From Candidatus Altimarinota bacterium (GTDB taxonomy: Bacteria; Patescibacteriota; Gracilibacteria; UM-FILTER-43-11): a stretch of 64,000 bases of DNA. Shown here in pieces: positions 26,390 through 35,805 of the stretch. A model generated the notes under the pieces. That model ran no database searches. It was not told the DNA's origin and worked only from the letters and a program-made list of their open reading frames with translations. The translations under genes and the position numbers were made by a program. The stretch lies in the NCBI GenBank assembly GCA_028281045.1, contig JANQKP010000006.1, positions 62,001 through 126,000 on the forward strand, written 5' to 3'. Position 1 is the first letter of the stretch. Each line of letters opens with the position of its first letter.

Positions 26390-29300
26390 TTAAGCATTAA
26401 CTTTTTCTTCCTCTTCTGGTTTTTCGGCTTTCTGCTCCTTTTTTTTTAATTTTGGAATAAGCTGTCTAATACTTTCTTTCAGCCCTTCCATCCAATTGAA
26501 TCCAAGGTCTTTCATGTCGATCTTAAGCTTATCCCCAGAAATAAGCCACTTCATATTGTGCTTAAGCACATTCATGATTGGCTCTGGAGTAACGTTTGGT
26601 CCCATGTGAAGGACAATTTCTTTACCAGCATTTCCTTTTACTACCGCTTTTACATTAAGGAGCCCGGCTTGTTTACCAAGAATCTTAATTTCTAGTACTT
26701 GTAGCAGTTTACGCACTTGTTCTGGAAGTTGTCCGTACTCGGTTTCTAGGTCTTTTTCGAATTCATCTAGGATTTCTAGATGATCTACAGAAGAAAGTTT
26801 TTGGTAGACATTAATCTTAGACTTCGTGTCTGGAATGTAGGTATCTGGAATATACGCTTCTATTGGAAGCTCAATGGTTACATCTTGTTTCTCTTCGGTA
26901 TCTACCGATTCTTTACCAGCACGCATTTCTTCCACGGTTTTATTCAGCATGCGCAGGAAATGATTTACCCCCACTACATTAATAGAACCAGACTGATTAA
27001 TCCCAAGAATATCCCCGGCTCCACGGATTTCAAGATCTCGCATAGCCACTTGGAATCCAGACCCTAGTTCTGAGGCATCTACGATGGCTCTCAGACGTTT
27101 TTTAGCGTCTAACCTCGGTTGACGAGATTGGTACAAGAAGTACGCGTATGCTTGCGTTTTACCACGTCCAATACGTCCACGTAATTGATACAGCTGTGAA
27201 AGCCCAAAGTTTTCGGCATTATCTACAATAAGGGTGTTGGCATTTGGTAGGTCGATTCCATTTTCTACAATTGTAGAAGAAACAAGTACCTGCGCTTCAC
27301 CTTTTTTGAACTTCATAATTCTTTCCTCAAGGTCTTGAGGCGAAAGTTGTCCATGGGCCACAATAAAGGACACATTTGGCACTAATTTACGTAGTTTTTC
27401 GGCAATACCTTCAATCGTTTGTACGCGATTGTGCAGGAAATACACCTGCCCACCACGTGCAATTTCACGTTCAATAGATTCAATGATCAGTTGATCACTA
27501 TAACGACGCACCTCGGTAATAATAGGCAGACGCCCTGGAGGTGGGGTAGTAATAGTAGAAATATCACGTAGTTTATTTAGGGCAAAGTTCAGCGTACGTG
27601 GAATAGGCGTTGCCGTCATAGTTAGAATATCTACACTAGTACGAAGTTCTTTAAACTTTTCTTTTTGCTTCACTCCGAAACGTTGTTCCTCATCAATGAT
27701 CACAAGACCAAGGTTGAAGAAATTCACATCAGGCTGAAGCAAACGATGGGTTCCAATTACAATGTCTACATCTCCTTTTCTAAGAGCCTCAATAATTTCT
27801 CTTTGTTGTTTAGGGGTTTTAAAGCGGCTCAGCTGTTCAATGCGAATATCAAAGTCTGCGGCACGCTTTTTAAACGATTTGTAATGCTGATCTGCAAGAA
27901 TGGTAATAGGAGCAATAAAAGCGACTTGTTTACCTCCTTGCACTGCTTTAAACGCGGCGCGCATCGCCACCTCAGTTTTACCAAACCCTACATCACCACA
28001 AACGAGGCGATCCATAGGCTGATCTCCCTCCATATCTTTTTTAACATCGGCAATGGCTTTCATTTGCCCCGGAGTTTCTTCATATGGGAACGCAGCGTCA
28101 AACTTCTGCTGATCATCTGTGTCTGCCCCATAATCGTGCCCCTTAACTTGAGCGCGTTTTGCATAAAGCTTGAGGAGTTCTTTTGCAATTTTCTTGGTCT
28201 CTTTTTTAATCTTTTGCGTTACATTTTTCCATTCGGCAGAACCTAGTCTACTTAGGTTAGGTTCATTATCTTCACCCCCTACGTATTTACTGATTTTATC
28301 TGCCTGATCAATCGGCACAAATAGGCGATCGTTCTCGGCATAAGCAATTTCTAAGTACTCGCGAATGATTTCATCAATGGTTCTAGGCACCACCCCAAGG
28401 AATCTTCCGATTCCGTGGTCAAAATGAACGACCAAATCCCCCATTTTAAGACTAGTGAGGAAGTCTATATTTACCTTTTGGGACTTAATCTGCTTCGTAT
28501 TTCTAGAGATGTTAAAGATCTCTTTGTCGGTCAGAAGCTGGATCTTATATTCCGGATTTTGGAATGAGGCTGGAACATTTTCTAGATCCTGTGCATCTAT
28601 AATTCTAATCTGGGCCTCATCTTTATCATTCGTTGAATAGCGAATTTTTTCTTCGTTTAAAATGGCGGTTAGTTCTTTAACCCGCTTAGTTAGAATATTA
28701 ATGGTCCAATCTCTTTGGTATTTATCGCGAACGTCATTAAGAAGATCGAAAATATTGTAATACTTAAGCACTGAAAGATAGCGCATGTGGAAATATTTTT
28801 CGTCATTTTTTGGGAATGACGTAAAAATAAACTTACGTGCACTGCAGGCCTCAATAGCTTCATCAAGACCCTCTACATGTTCATCGATATCATCAATGAT
28901 CAGTAGGTCATCTTCAGTAATGTGTCCAAAAATATTAGAGGTCGCATCTTGAATTCCAATTGGCAGGAAATCTACTTTTTCAATTTCACTATCAATGGCT
29001 TTCTTTTCTTGGTCAAAGAGCCACATTCCTTCTACTTTTCCAAAGTCTACTTCAATTTTAATCGGATGATCATAAGTAGGGGGAAACACATTAACCACAC
29101 CTCCACTACGGCGGTATTCACCCTTGCTTAGGATCACATCGGCACTTGGTTGGTATCCAAGACCAATAAGTCTATTAAAGAACTCTACAATGTTAATATC
29201 GTCGTCTTTATTTACCACAACCCCTTGGGCCTTTAATTCATCATAAGTAGGCAAAGGTAGTTGCATATCCTTCTGATTTAGAAGGTAAACTCGATTGGTT

Positions 29301-29608
29301 TCGTTGTGGATAGCGTTAATAGCCTCTGTAATACGGTAATCATCTTGGTCTTCTTGCATTAAGTGGTCCATAGGAACCACAGCGCCATCACGCCAAAATG
29401 GGAAGTTGTTTTTAATCTCATAAATAATATTGTCGTCTGCAGAAACCCAGAAAATATTTCTGAACTTTTTACCTTGAACATAATCACTGATTAAAAAGGT
29501 TTTTGCAGAAGAATTATTTACACCAGAAACAACCAGTGGTTCATTTGCACTGGCCCCGGCATCTAGCTCCTTATGGAGTCCGGTGGGGAAATAAGAGTAT
29601 ATATTCAC
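26390..29608 (-). CDS. mfd: Mfd, transcription-repair coupling factor
   Basis: This 1072-residue translocase removes stalled RNA polymerase and recruits UvrA. The RNAP-binding domain contains GDLVVHFDHGIGRFLGV (about 391-407). Walker A is CGDVGFGKTEVAMRA and the helicase box II is DEEQRFG. Later motifs include TATPIPRTL, HGQLSPQDLEERI and QLRGRIGRG. The C-terminal TRCF domain has YIPDTYIPD. The last 20 residues are Lys/Glu rich. The 2-nt gap to PBP1A implies one transcript. It is slightly shorter than E. coli Mfd (1148), mainly at the N-terminal UvrB-like part. Confidence 0.95.
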   Translation of the reverse strand: MNIYSYFPTGLHKELDAGASANEPLVVSGVNNSSAKTFLISDYVQGKKFRNIFWVSADDNIIYEIKNNFPFWRDGAVVPMDHLMQEDQDDYRITEAINAIHNETNRVYLLNQKDMQLPLPTYDELKAQGVVVNKDDDINIVEFFNRLIGLGYQPSADVILSKGEYRRSGGVVNVFPPTYDHPIKIEVDFGKVEGMWLFDQEKKAIDSEIEKVDFLPIGIQDATSNIFGHITEDDLLIIDDIDEHVEGLDEAIEACSARKFIFTSFPKNDEKYFHMRYLSVLKYYNIFDLLNDVRDKYQRDWTINILTKRVKELTAILNEEKIRYSTNDKDEAQIRIIDAQDLENVPASFQNPEYKIQLLTDKEIFNISRNTKQIKSQKVNIDFLTSLKMGDLVVHFDHGIGRFLGVVPRTIDEIIREYLEIAYAENDRLFVPIDQADKISKYVGGEDNEPNLSRLGSAEWKNVTQKIKKETKKIAKELLKLYAKRAQVKGHDYGADTDDQQKFDAAFPYEETPGQMKAIADVKKDMEGDQPMDRLVCGDVGFGKTEVAMRAAFKAVQGGKQVAFIAPITILADQHYKSFKKRAADFDIRIEQLSRFKTPKQQREIIEALRKGDVDIVIGTHRLLQPDVNFFNLGLVIIDEEQRFGVKQKEKFKELRTSVDILTMTATPIPRTLNFALNKLRDISTITTPPPGRLPIITEVRRYSDQLIIESIEREIARGGQVYFLHNRVQTIEGIAEKLRKLVPNVSFIVAHGQLSPQDLEERIMKFKKGEAQVLVSSTIVENGIDLPNANTLIVDNAENFGLSQLYQLRGRIGRGKTQAYAYFLYQSRQPRLDAKKRLRAIVDASELGSGFQVAMRDLEIRGAGDILGINQSGSINVVGVNHFLRMLNKTVEEMRAGKESVDTEEKQDVTIELPIEAYIPDTYIPDTKSKINVYQKLSSVDHLEILDEFEKDLETEYGQLPEQVRKLLQVLEIKILGKQAGLLNVKAVVKGNAGKEIVLHMGPNVTPEPIMNVLKHNMKWLISGDKLKIDMKDLGFNWMEGLKESIRQLIPKLKKKEQKAEKPEEEEKVNA

Positions 29609-29685
29609 GTTAAAAACCGAAGCGGTTTAAGTAGCCCGAACTTAAATCGGGCAAAGATATTAACGAAGAGTTAAAAATTAATCAA

Positions 29686-30789
29686 TTAAATTTTAAGCGG
29701 CATAATAATATGGGTGTAACCCTCTTTACCGGTAGGCTGAACAATCATAGGGTTAACTTTTTCTCCAAGTTTAAGAGTGGCTTCATCTGTACCAAGGCTT
29801 CCAAGTACATCTAGCATGTATTGCGAGTTCACAGCAATTTCACTATCTGCACCATCTACTTTAGCTTTAAGCTCCACAGTTCCTTCACCAAGTTGGGTAC
29901 TATCTGAAGTAATTTTAATTCCAGAACCTGAAACAGAAAGAATAATTTTATTATTATTTTCTTTAGCGAATAGATTCACACGTTTAAGATCTAGACTTAA
30001 GTCTGAAGTGCTAATGGTTACTGTGGTTTTGGACTCTTTTGGAATAATTTGTTGGTAATTCGGGAATTGTCCTTCAATAAGTCTTGAGGTGATTTCAATT
30101 TTATCTACAGTAAATAAAACTTGGTTTTTGGAAATAACCACAGTTACATCTTGTTTTTTATCTAGAGACCCAAGAATATGAGCCACTTCAATCATGGTTT
30201 TAGCTGGAATAATACAACTGATTTCACCTGATGATTTTTGCACCTTAACGGTTTTTTCAGAAAGTCTATAACTATCTGTAGCAGCCATGGTTAAACTGTC
30301 TTTTCCTACATTAAAATAAACTCCAGCGAGAATAGGTCTTGTGGTATTTAATGAGGCTGCAAATACAACCTGATTAATTCCCTCAAGTAAAACATCTGAA
30401 GAAACCACCACTTCACCTTCTTTCTCCACCATTGGAATTGGTGGGAACTCTGTCGCAGCAATTCCTTTAATCTTAGTTTTAGAATCTGAGGTTTGCACGA
30501 GAACTGCATCACCATCTTCAGCAGAAATATCTACCTTATCATCCTTAAGATAACCTACATAACTTGTAAGTAGCTTAGATGGAATGGTGATTTGTCCTTC
30601 ATTTTTAATATCGGTTTCAATCCAATAACGAATAGCAATTTCTAGATTGGTGGTTGTAAAACTTAAACGCTTTCCTTCCGCTTGGAGTAAAACATTATTA
30701 AGGACAGGAAGTGTACTATTTGCATCTACAGCTTTGCTGGTGATACCAAGTGCACTATTAAGTTCTTTTTGGCTACATGTGAGTTTCAT
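29686..30789 (-). CDS. dnaN: DNA polymerase III sliding clamp (beta subunit)
   Basis: This 367-residue protein forms the ring-shaped processivity clamp. It starts MKLTCSQKELNSALGI, with FTTTNLEIAIRY, TDSYRLSEK (about 168-176), EGQFPNYQQIIPKE, and ends YTHIIMPLKI, all typical. Length is standard. A promoter lies at 30876-30904, and the upstream gap carries DnaA-box-like repeats, so this is a possible origin neighbourhood. dnaA itself is not in the window. mfd follows 77 nt downstream. Confidence 0.96.
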   Translation of the reverse strand: MKLTCSQKELNSALGITSKAVDANSTLPVLNNVLLQAEGKRLSFTTTNLEIAIRYWIETDIKNEGQITIPSKLLTSYVGYLKDDKVDISAEDGDAVLVQTSDSKTKIKGIAATEFPPIPMVEKEGEVVVSSDVLLEGINQVVFAASLNTTRPILAGVYFNVGKDSLTMAATDSYRLSEKTVKVQKSSGEISCIIPAKTMIEVAHILGSLDKKQDVTVVISKNQVLFTVDKIEITSRLIEGQFPNYQQIIPKESKTTVTISTSDLSLDLKRVNLFAKENNNKIILSVSGSGIKITSDSTQLGEGTVELKAKVDGADSEIAVNSQYMLDVLGSLGTDEATLKLGEKVNPMIVQPTGKEGYTHIIMPLKI

Positions 30790-30875
30790 TTCTTAGGTGA
30801 GTTACGATGGGAAAAGTCACCCCCTGTTTGACCAAAGAGATGACATGTTTTATTGAAGATAATTTCTTCACTTCA

Positions 30876-30904
30876 ATTCTATTGTTTTTAACAGTTTTTG
30901 ACAA
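30876..30904 (-). promoter_or_regulatory. dnaN promoter
   Basis: On the minus strand TTGTCA (30899-30904), a 17-nt spacer and TAGAAT (30876-30881) predict a start near 30869 and a leader of about 80 nt before the dnaN ATG. This is one of the longer leaders in the window. Confidence 0.7.
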
Positions 30905-31083
30905 CCCCATTTTCCCTATAAAAAGAGATAGTAAATATTATTTATATAAATAGTCGTAGTAAGGGGTTTACAAAGATTAATAAATCTAAAATAAACACAC
31001 TATTTCCAGTAGAAAGTAGTTATCAACAGTTTCGAATGAATTGTTGATAAGTTGTTAATAAGTCCCAAAACTTCAAATAGGTT
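30905..31083. other. Putative oriC-like AT-rich region with DnaA-box-like 9-mers
   Basis: No gene is seen here. At its right end lie TTATCAACA on plus (31020-31028), TTATCAACA on minus (31042-31050) and TTATTAACA on minus (31053-31061). The first two differ at one base from the E. coli DnaA box TTATCCACA. To the left is an AT-rich stretch (about 30920-31015) that could unwind. Adjacency to dnaN supports an origin. Against it, dnaA is absent and no strand-skew computation was possible here. Confidence 0.45.
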
Positions 31084-31854
31084 TTATTTGATCTTAATTG
31101 TCCCCAGTGGGGTTTCGAACATATTAGGATCGTTCACATCACACCATGAATGCGGAGGATTCCCCAGCGCATGCATAGGATAGCGTGAATCAAATATAAG
31201 GATACGATCATATTCAATTTGCTGATCCCATTCCTGTTCCCACTTAGCATTTTTTGGAATGCGCCCCATAAATGTATCTATAAACTTACAAAAGTTTATG
31301 GCCCCAAGCTGATCTAAAATACTATTAAACATGTGCTTGGTCAGTAGACCAAAGGGGGTTGCATTAACAGCTCTACCATCAACACTGTATAAAGCCTCAT
31401 GACCTAAAATAAGATCAATTTGCTGCCTTGAAACTCGAAGGCCGTCGTTCAAATATTCATCGTCAAACAAGTTTTCATCTCCCAATATATCAGCTACATG
31501 TCTTCTACCCAGTAAAACGGTATTAATACTGCGAGAAACTCCTGCCGAAGCCATCAAGGCAAAGGCAGCGCAGTCTTCATCTTCATGCGTGTGGGCGGCT
31601 TTAGCCCTTGGATTATTCACCATCCATCTTTTGAATTTTTTGTCTAAATCACTTCTAGGGTCAACGACCATATTAAGAAAACCAAAGGTAGATAAAGCCT
31701 CCCTCGCTTCGCTGTTATTTGCATCAAATAAAATACTCTCTGCTTCGTCAGCTTGCATGATAGCTCCATCATTTACCCTAAAACCAAAATCCCGGTATCT
31801 AGAATCCTTACCGCCATCAAAATTTTCGATGATTGGAGAGCCCTTAATACTCAT
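31084..31854 (-). CDS. Unknown protein, paralogue A of a tandem pair
   Basis: This 256-residue soluble protein is clearly related to its upstream neighbour (31857-32666). Shared features are the start GSPIIENFDGGKDS, an HTHEDED segment (about 92-98), LLGRRHVA, an ILDQLGAINFCKF helix and a C-terminal PMHALGNPP. The conserved His-x-His, Asp and distal His could be metal ligands, as in cupin or Fe(II)/oxoglutarate folds, but I cannot assign a family. It is 2 nt downstream of the paralogue, in an operon with the SLH-sortase. It is the gene nearest the putative origin. Confidence 0.75.
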   Translation of the reverse strand: MSIKGSPIIENFDGGKDSRYRDFGFRVNDGAIMQADEAESILFDANNSEAREALSTFGFLNMVVDPRSDLDKKFKRWMVNNPRAKAAHTHEDEDCAAFALMASAGVSRSINTVLLGRRHVADILGDENLFDDEYLNDGLRVSRQQIDLILGHEALYSVDGRAVNATPFGLLTKHMFNSILDQLGAINFCKFIDTFMGRIPKNAKWEQEWDQQIEYDRILIFDSRYPMHALGNPPHSWCDVNDPNMFETPLGTIKIK

Positions 31855-31856
31855 AT

Positions 31857-32666
31857 TTATAGGTTAGCACTAGTATTTATTCTTGGTTTTTCTCTGCAAT
31901 ACATAGGAATAATCGTACTAATTTCTTTGTAGACCCATGGGTAACTTTCCGGTGGATTTCCTAGTGCATGCATAGGAGTATTAGCATCGAAAACAACAAT
32001 TTTTGAAAAATCATCTTCTTCGTCCCACGGCACTTCTAAATAACCATCCTCAGGCAACTCCGCCTGGAAGTCCGCAAGCCAATGGCAAAAATTGCGAGCT
32101 CCCATGGTTCCTAAAATGGTATCAAAAGCGTGTTCAATCACAACCTCAGGAGAGTCTTCGGTGTATTTTTCATCATCATAAAGTTCCCCTGTTTCCAGAA
32201 GCTGCATCAGAGCAGCTCTTTTTTTCTTGTATTCAGCACGCGAAACGCCCCACACCCTAGATCTTAAGGTTTGCTTTGGGTAAGTTTTTGCGAGTGTCGC
32301 AGCTACGGCTCTACGCCCAAAGAATAAGGTGGGCGCCAACCTAGTTTTTCCGGCCTCCAAATAAAAGGCCATAAAATCAAAATGATTATGAGCATGAGGA
32401 ATTCTAGCTTCTGGATCCTTAGAATAACAAGGCGCAAAACGATCGCCAAAGAAATCGAAATCACCCTCGTCTTCATTCATAGCCATGGTAATCACTCCAT
32501 ATTTTTTAAGGGTCTCTTTTAAATCAGAAAACTCAGAACCAAATAAAATAGAGTTCGCTGTGTCTGTAGATACAGGCTCATTATTTTCCACCATAAAACC
32601 AAACTCATTAAAATAAGAGTCTTGTCCAGAGTCGAAGTCGGGGATGAGGGGAGAGCCGTTTAGCAT
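31857..32666 (-). CDS. Unknown protein, paralogue B of a tandem pair
   Basis: This 269-residue protein parallels the 31084 gene along its length. The start GSPLIPDFDSGQDS, HAHNHFD (about 92-98), FFGRRAVA, ILGTMGARNFCHW and PMHALGNPPES match the paralogue block by block. Only H1, H3 and D7 of the His-rich block are common to both. The C-terminal ~25 residues are longer here. Its ATG overlaps the sortase stop by 1 nt (TAATG), implying coupled translation after the SLH-sortase. Function unknown; a metal-dependent enzyme is a guess. Confidence 0.75.
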   Translation of the reverse strand: MLNGSPLIPDFDSGQDSYFNEFGFMVENNEPVSTDTANSILFGSEFSDLKETLKKYGVITMAMNEDEGDFDFFGDRFAPCYSKDPEARIPHAHNHFDFMAFYLEAGKTRLAPTLFFGRRAVAATLAKTYPKQTLRSRVWGVSRAEYKKKRAALMQLLETGELYDDEKYTEDSPEVVIEHAFDTILGTMGARNFCHWLADFQAELPEDGYLEVPWDEEDDFSKIVVFDANTPMHALGNPPESYPWVYKEISTIIPMYCREKPRINTSANL

Positions 32667-33769
32667 TAGAATACAGGGTCAGCGTGAATCACATAACGAT
32701 GTGAAATACTATCTGGTGGCCAGCAAGTATACATGGCCAGTTCTTCACGTCCATAGTCTTCCATCACAATATAATCTTGTTCTTGAGGAATAATTTGTCT
32801 GTTCGCTACGCGATACGCGTGAGCCTTTTCACGATAGTTGATATAAATCATGTCCCCATCTTGCAACTGGTCGATTTGTCTAAGCACCACTTTAAATGGC
32901 GACTGATCCCAGGCATAAGCACTACTATGAGCAAAAAGAACAAACTTCTTACCGTGTCCTGGCCCTGCTAAATAATGACCAAAAGGTACACGACGAAGTA
33001 GCTCAAGAGCAGAAGCACCATCGTATGGATCTGCAAATTCAATTGAATGATCAACAATTCCAAGGCGTGGAATTGTAATACGATATTCATTTGAAGTGGC
33101 TACTTCTGTTTCAATAAAAGCTTTTCCACCGCGGCTTCTTACAATTTCAGCGCGATAAACAAGCTCCGCAAATTCTCCACGAGTAATGGCTTGTCCTGGG
33201 TGGTAAAACTTACGGTTGTTAATCATGTTACGGCTCGCCGCATAGGTGAAATATCTAGCAAACCAATCATTTGCGTTCACATAGTGATACTGATTAGGTC
33301 TGAAGATAATACGAGAATAATCTAGGCCGTAAGCTTCAATCACCATTTTAAGGGCTTCGGCAAAATTCACTGTTCCATCAGGATGGAAAAGGCCATCGTC
33401 GTATCCAGCCACAACACCTTTGCTGTGCGCCAGGTCTACGTATGGAGCAAACCAAATATCCACAGGAACATCTGCAAAATCAGCATACCAATGGCTATTG
33501 TCTTTATGATAATTCAAAGTAGAACCCACCTCATGTTTACGAGTGGCCTCCATTAAAACTTTCACCATTTCCGCCCGGTTAATATGACCGCTTGGGCTAA
33601 ACCCACCGGTTTCATAACCCTTTAAAATGCCACGGCTGCTTAAATTAGAAACAGCAGTGTAATGCTTGTGGTTACTAGGTAAATCTATGAACGATTGAGC
33701 ATGGGTCATTCCAGGCATAAGAAGCCCAATCATTAAAGCGCCGATGATAAAAGAATAAAGCTTTTTCAT
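32666..33769 (-). CDS. S-layer-homology domain protein fused to a C-terminal sortase
   Basis: A signal peptide (1-24, cleavage near THAQ) is followed by three SLH-type repeats (about 27-75, 93-150 and 155-210; for example WFAPYVDLAHSKGVVAGY and GGFSPSGHINRAEMVKVL). A sortase domain covers about 218-367. All three sortase catalytic residues fit: H281 in LFAHSSAY, C349 in MYTCWPP, and R358 in SHRYVI. The TxTC-type motif resembles class D/E sortases. Sortases normally have a membrane anchor; here SLH domains would tether the enzyme to the wall. Upstream gene 33770 abuts its ATG, and the 31857 gene overlaps its stop. Confidence 0.9.
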   Translation of the reverse strand: MKKLYSFIIGALMIGLLMPGMTHAQSFIDLPSNHKHYTAVSNLSSRGILKGYETGGFSPSGHINRAEMVKVLMEATRKHEVGSTLNYHKDNSHWYADFADVPVDIWFAPYVDLAHSKGVVAGYDDGLFHPDGTVNFAEALKMVIEAYGLDYSRIIFRPNQYHYVNANDWFARYFTYAASRNMINNRKFYHPGQAITRGEFAELVYRAEIVRSRGGKAFIETEVATSNEYRITIPRLGIVDHSIEFADPYDGASALELLRRVPFGHYLAGPGHGKKFVLFAHSSAYAWDQSPFKVVLRQIDQLQDGDMIYINYREKAHAYRVANRQIIPQEQDYIVMEDYGREELAMYTCWPPDSISHRYVIHADPVF

Positions 33770-34192
33770 TTACTTAGATTTTGGGAAAGGACCTTTAAGT
33801 ACAACTACTTTTTCATTTCCAAGCTCCCCATAAAGAGCATCATCTTCAATATATAGTCTGTGATAAAATCCTAATTCTTTTCCATCTCTATTAAGGAACT
33901 GAAGAGCCCCACGTGTTGTAATTTTGTATCCAGGACCTATTTTTTCAGCTAGTAGTATATTATTACGAATTTCTTGCTGCCTCCTTTTACACATTGGGTC
34001 GGTGTCATATTTCATGTCTCTTACAGAATCTGCAGAAGAATCCTCAAGATCTGCAATAGGGGGGTTACATAGTTCCCCTATTTTTCTGCTTACATCAGCG
34101 CGAGCATCAGTAACAGCAAGAGATAAAACAGTACCCATTAGGGCTACCGTGTTTACGGCGTTAAAACCATTTTTTAATCTGTTGATAGGCAT
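33770..34192 (-). CDS. Secreted small protein, unknown
   Basis: This 140-residue protein has an N-terminal signal-like helix (about 10-30, cleavage near ARA). A helical segment with two Cys follows (LCNPPI and PMCKRR), and then a beta-rich C-terminal half with GYKITTRGALQFLNRDG. The stop codon is immediately followed by the ATG of the SLH-sortase, so the two are likely co-translated. It may be exported and act with the sortase, but no family or sorting signal is visible. Confidence 0.68.
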   Translation of the reverse strand: MPINRLKNGFNAVNTVALMGTVLSLAVTDARADVSRKIGELCNPPIADLEDSSADSVRDMKYDTDPMCKRRQQEIRNNILLAEKIGPGYKITTRGALQFLNRDGKELGFYHRLYIEDDALYGELGNEKVVVLKGPFPKSK

Positions 34193-34251
34193 TCTATGTA
34201 GTTAATAGATTGCTATTTTACAATGAAAACACCCATTTTGTCAAGTATTAC

Positions 34252-34452
34252 TTAAACAGGTTTTTCACCTTCCATATCGCGGGCAATTCTAGAGTATTCT
34301 CCTACCTTTTTGCGTACCCAGCCTACAGCGTCCATTTGCTCCGTACCGCCTAAAGCTTTATCAGCTTCACAGGCGTCCGCCATCATTTGACGCCAAATAG
34401 ACTCATCTCCATCAGCTCTAATGAGCATGTCTCCGAAAGTTTCCATAAGCAC
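34252..34452 (-). CDS. Small acidic protein, unknown
   Basis: This 66-residue protein is soluble and helical (for example SIWRQMMADACEADKALGG), with one Cys. It starts 4 nt after the nucleotidyltransferase stop, so it is in that operon. METFGD at 34446 is an alternative start two codons in. A 59-nt gap separates it from the secreted gene at 33770. No family is recognised. Confidence 0.55.
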   Translation of the reverse strand: MLMETFGDMLIRADGDESIWRQMMADACEADKALGGTEQMDAVGWVRKKVGEYSRIARDMEGEKPV

Positions 34453-34456
34453 AAAA

Positions 34457-35755
34457 TTATTTCAATTTCTCCCTGCTATCAGTATTGGCCATTTTATTGT
34501 TCTTGGTTACTGTCCAAGACTGTTTCAGGAGAACCATTTTACCTTCTTCGATGTCTTTGTCCACTGAAACTCCACTACCAACAAAACTGTTGGCTCCAAT
34601 CTTCATTCCTGGATTCACGCTGCTATTTACACCAAATCTTGCACCAGAGCCAATAACAGCTCCAAATTTATGGGTACCAGTATCTGTTCTGTCTCCTTTA
34701 ATATCCACCTTCACGTTCGCTTCATCAAAGCGTAAATTCGCTAGAACCGTTCCGCTCCCAAAGCTTACATTTTCATCAATAATGCTATCCCCTACATAAG
34801 TTCCATGGGTCCATACATCGTGGTTTAAATAACTGCGTGTGACTTCGCTGCTATAACCAATAACACAGTTATTTCCCAGCATGCTTTCAATAATTAGGGC
34901 GTTGTTTCCAATAACGCAGCCTTCCCCAATATAAGCAGGCCCTTTAATGTGCGCGTTGTTATACACTTTTACTTTTGGTCCAATCACCACATTGCCTTCA
35001 ATCACTGCTGTCTTAGAAATCTCAGCCGATTTATCTATTTTAGGCTCTTGGTTATCAAAGTAATGCGCCATCACATTTAGTACATGCCATGGGTATTTAA
35101 TTGGTTGCCAATACCCTGCGTATTTCACCACAGCCATCTTAGCTTTTCCTTTTTTAATGTATTCATCTAGGGCATGTTCATAACGACCATCTGCCTTAGA
35201 TTTATCTTTTTTAAGCCTGTCTGTAAAAGCAGGGAAATCATTATAAATGTGCAACACAATATTCACCCAATTACTTGGTTCTTTGCCTTCACCAGGTTTT
35301 TCCACAATGTCGGTAAGCATCTTATTCTTATCGAATTTAAGATATCCTCCTGGGAAATAGCTTTCTACTTTGGCTCCTACAATGGCGCCATCTACGTCAC
35401 CTTTGGCCCCTGCGATGGCTTGCTCAAAAACAGAAGGGTCCACGACATCATTGGTGCTCATCACCATGATGTTTTTGTGGCCCACTTTGGCAGCTCCAGC
35501 AAGAACTCCCCCAGCCATACCTTCTTTTAGATTCTTTTGCTCAACCACAACCACATTCTTATAAGGCTTAAGAATGCTTTTTAGTTTTTCTAGATTGTGT
35601 TCACCGCCCACTACAACAATATCGCGCATCTTGGCTGCTTTAAGTGCAGCCACCTGATGCTCTATAAGAGCTTTACCGTTAAATTCCAGTGTATTTTTAT
35701 CTGAAATAGGCTTAAGTCTTGTGCTTTGTCCGGCGGCGAGAAGAATAACCTGCAT
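34457..35755 (-). CDS. Bifunctional sugar nucleotidyltransferase with left-handed beta-helix (GlmU-like)
   Basis: This 432-residue protein has an NTP-transferase N-terminus, MQVILLAAGQSTRLKP, with EGMAGGVLAGA and the metal Asp in STNDVVD (about 100-106). Residues 240-410 form hexapeptide repeats (for example AVIEGNVVIGPKVKVYNNAHIKG) typical of a left-handed beta-helix, ending with KNNK. The layout is that of GlmU or archaeal Sugar-1-phosphate nucleotidylyltransferases. An acetyl-transferase active site cannot be confirmed by eye. It probably makes a UDP- or dTDP-sugar for wall or surface glycans. Confidence 0.85.
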   Translation of the reverse strand: MQVILLAAGQSTRLKPISDKNTLEFNGKALIEHQVAALKAAKMRDIVVVGGEHNLEKLKSILKPYKNVVVVEQKNLKEGMAGGVLAGAAKVGHKNIMVMSTNDVVDPSVFEQAIAGAKGDVDGAIVGAKVESYFPGGYLKFDKNKMLTDIVEKPGEGKEPSNWVNIVLHIYNDFPAFTDRLKKDKSKADGRYEHALDEYIKKGKAKMAVVKYAGYWQPIKYPWHVLNVMAHYFDNQEPKIDKSAEISKTAVIEGNVVIGPKVKVYNNAHIKGPAYIGEGCVIGNNALIIESMLGNNCVIGYSSEVTRSYLNHDVWTHGTYVGDSIIDENVSFGSGTVLANLRFDEANVKVDIKGDRTDTGTHKFGAVIGSGARFGVNSSVNPGMKIGANSFVGSGVSVDKDIEEGKMVLLKQSWTVTKNNKMANTDSREKLK

Positions 35756-35805
35756 AGGCTGTAAGTTAAATCGTGTTCATTCTACCATAGAATATCCAAC
35801 TTTAT

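Noticed and set aside
31084-32666. TauD-type Fe(II)/oxoglutarate dioxygenase assignment for the paralogue pair
   Set aside because: Each has an H-x-D, but at non-equivalent positions when aligned; only H1, H3 and D7 are shared, so the motif is not conserved.
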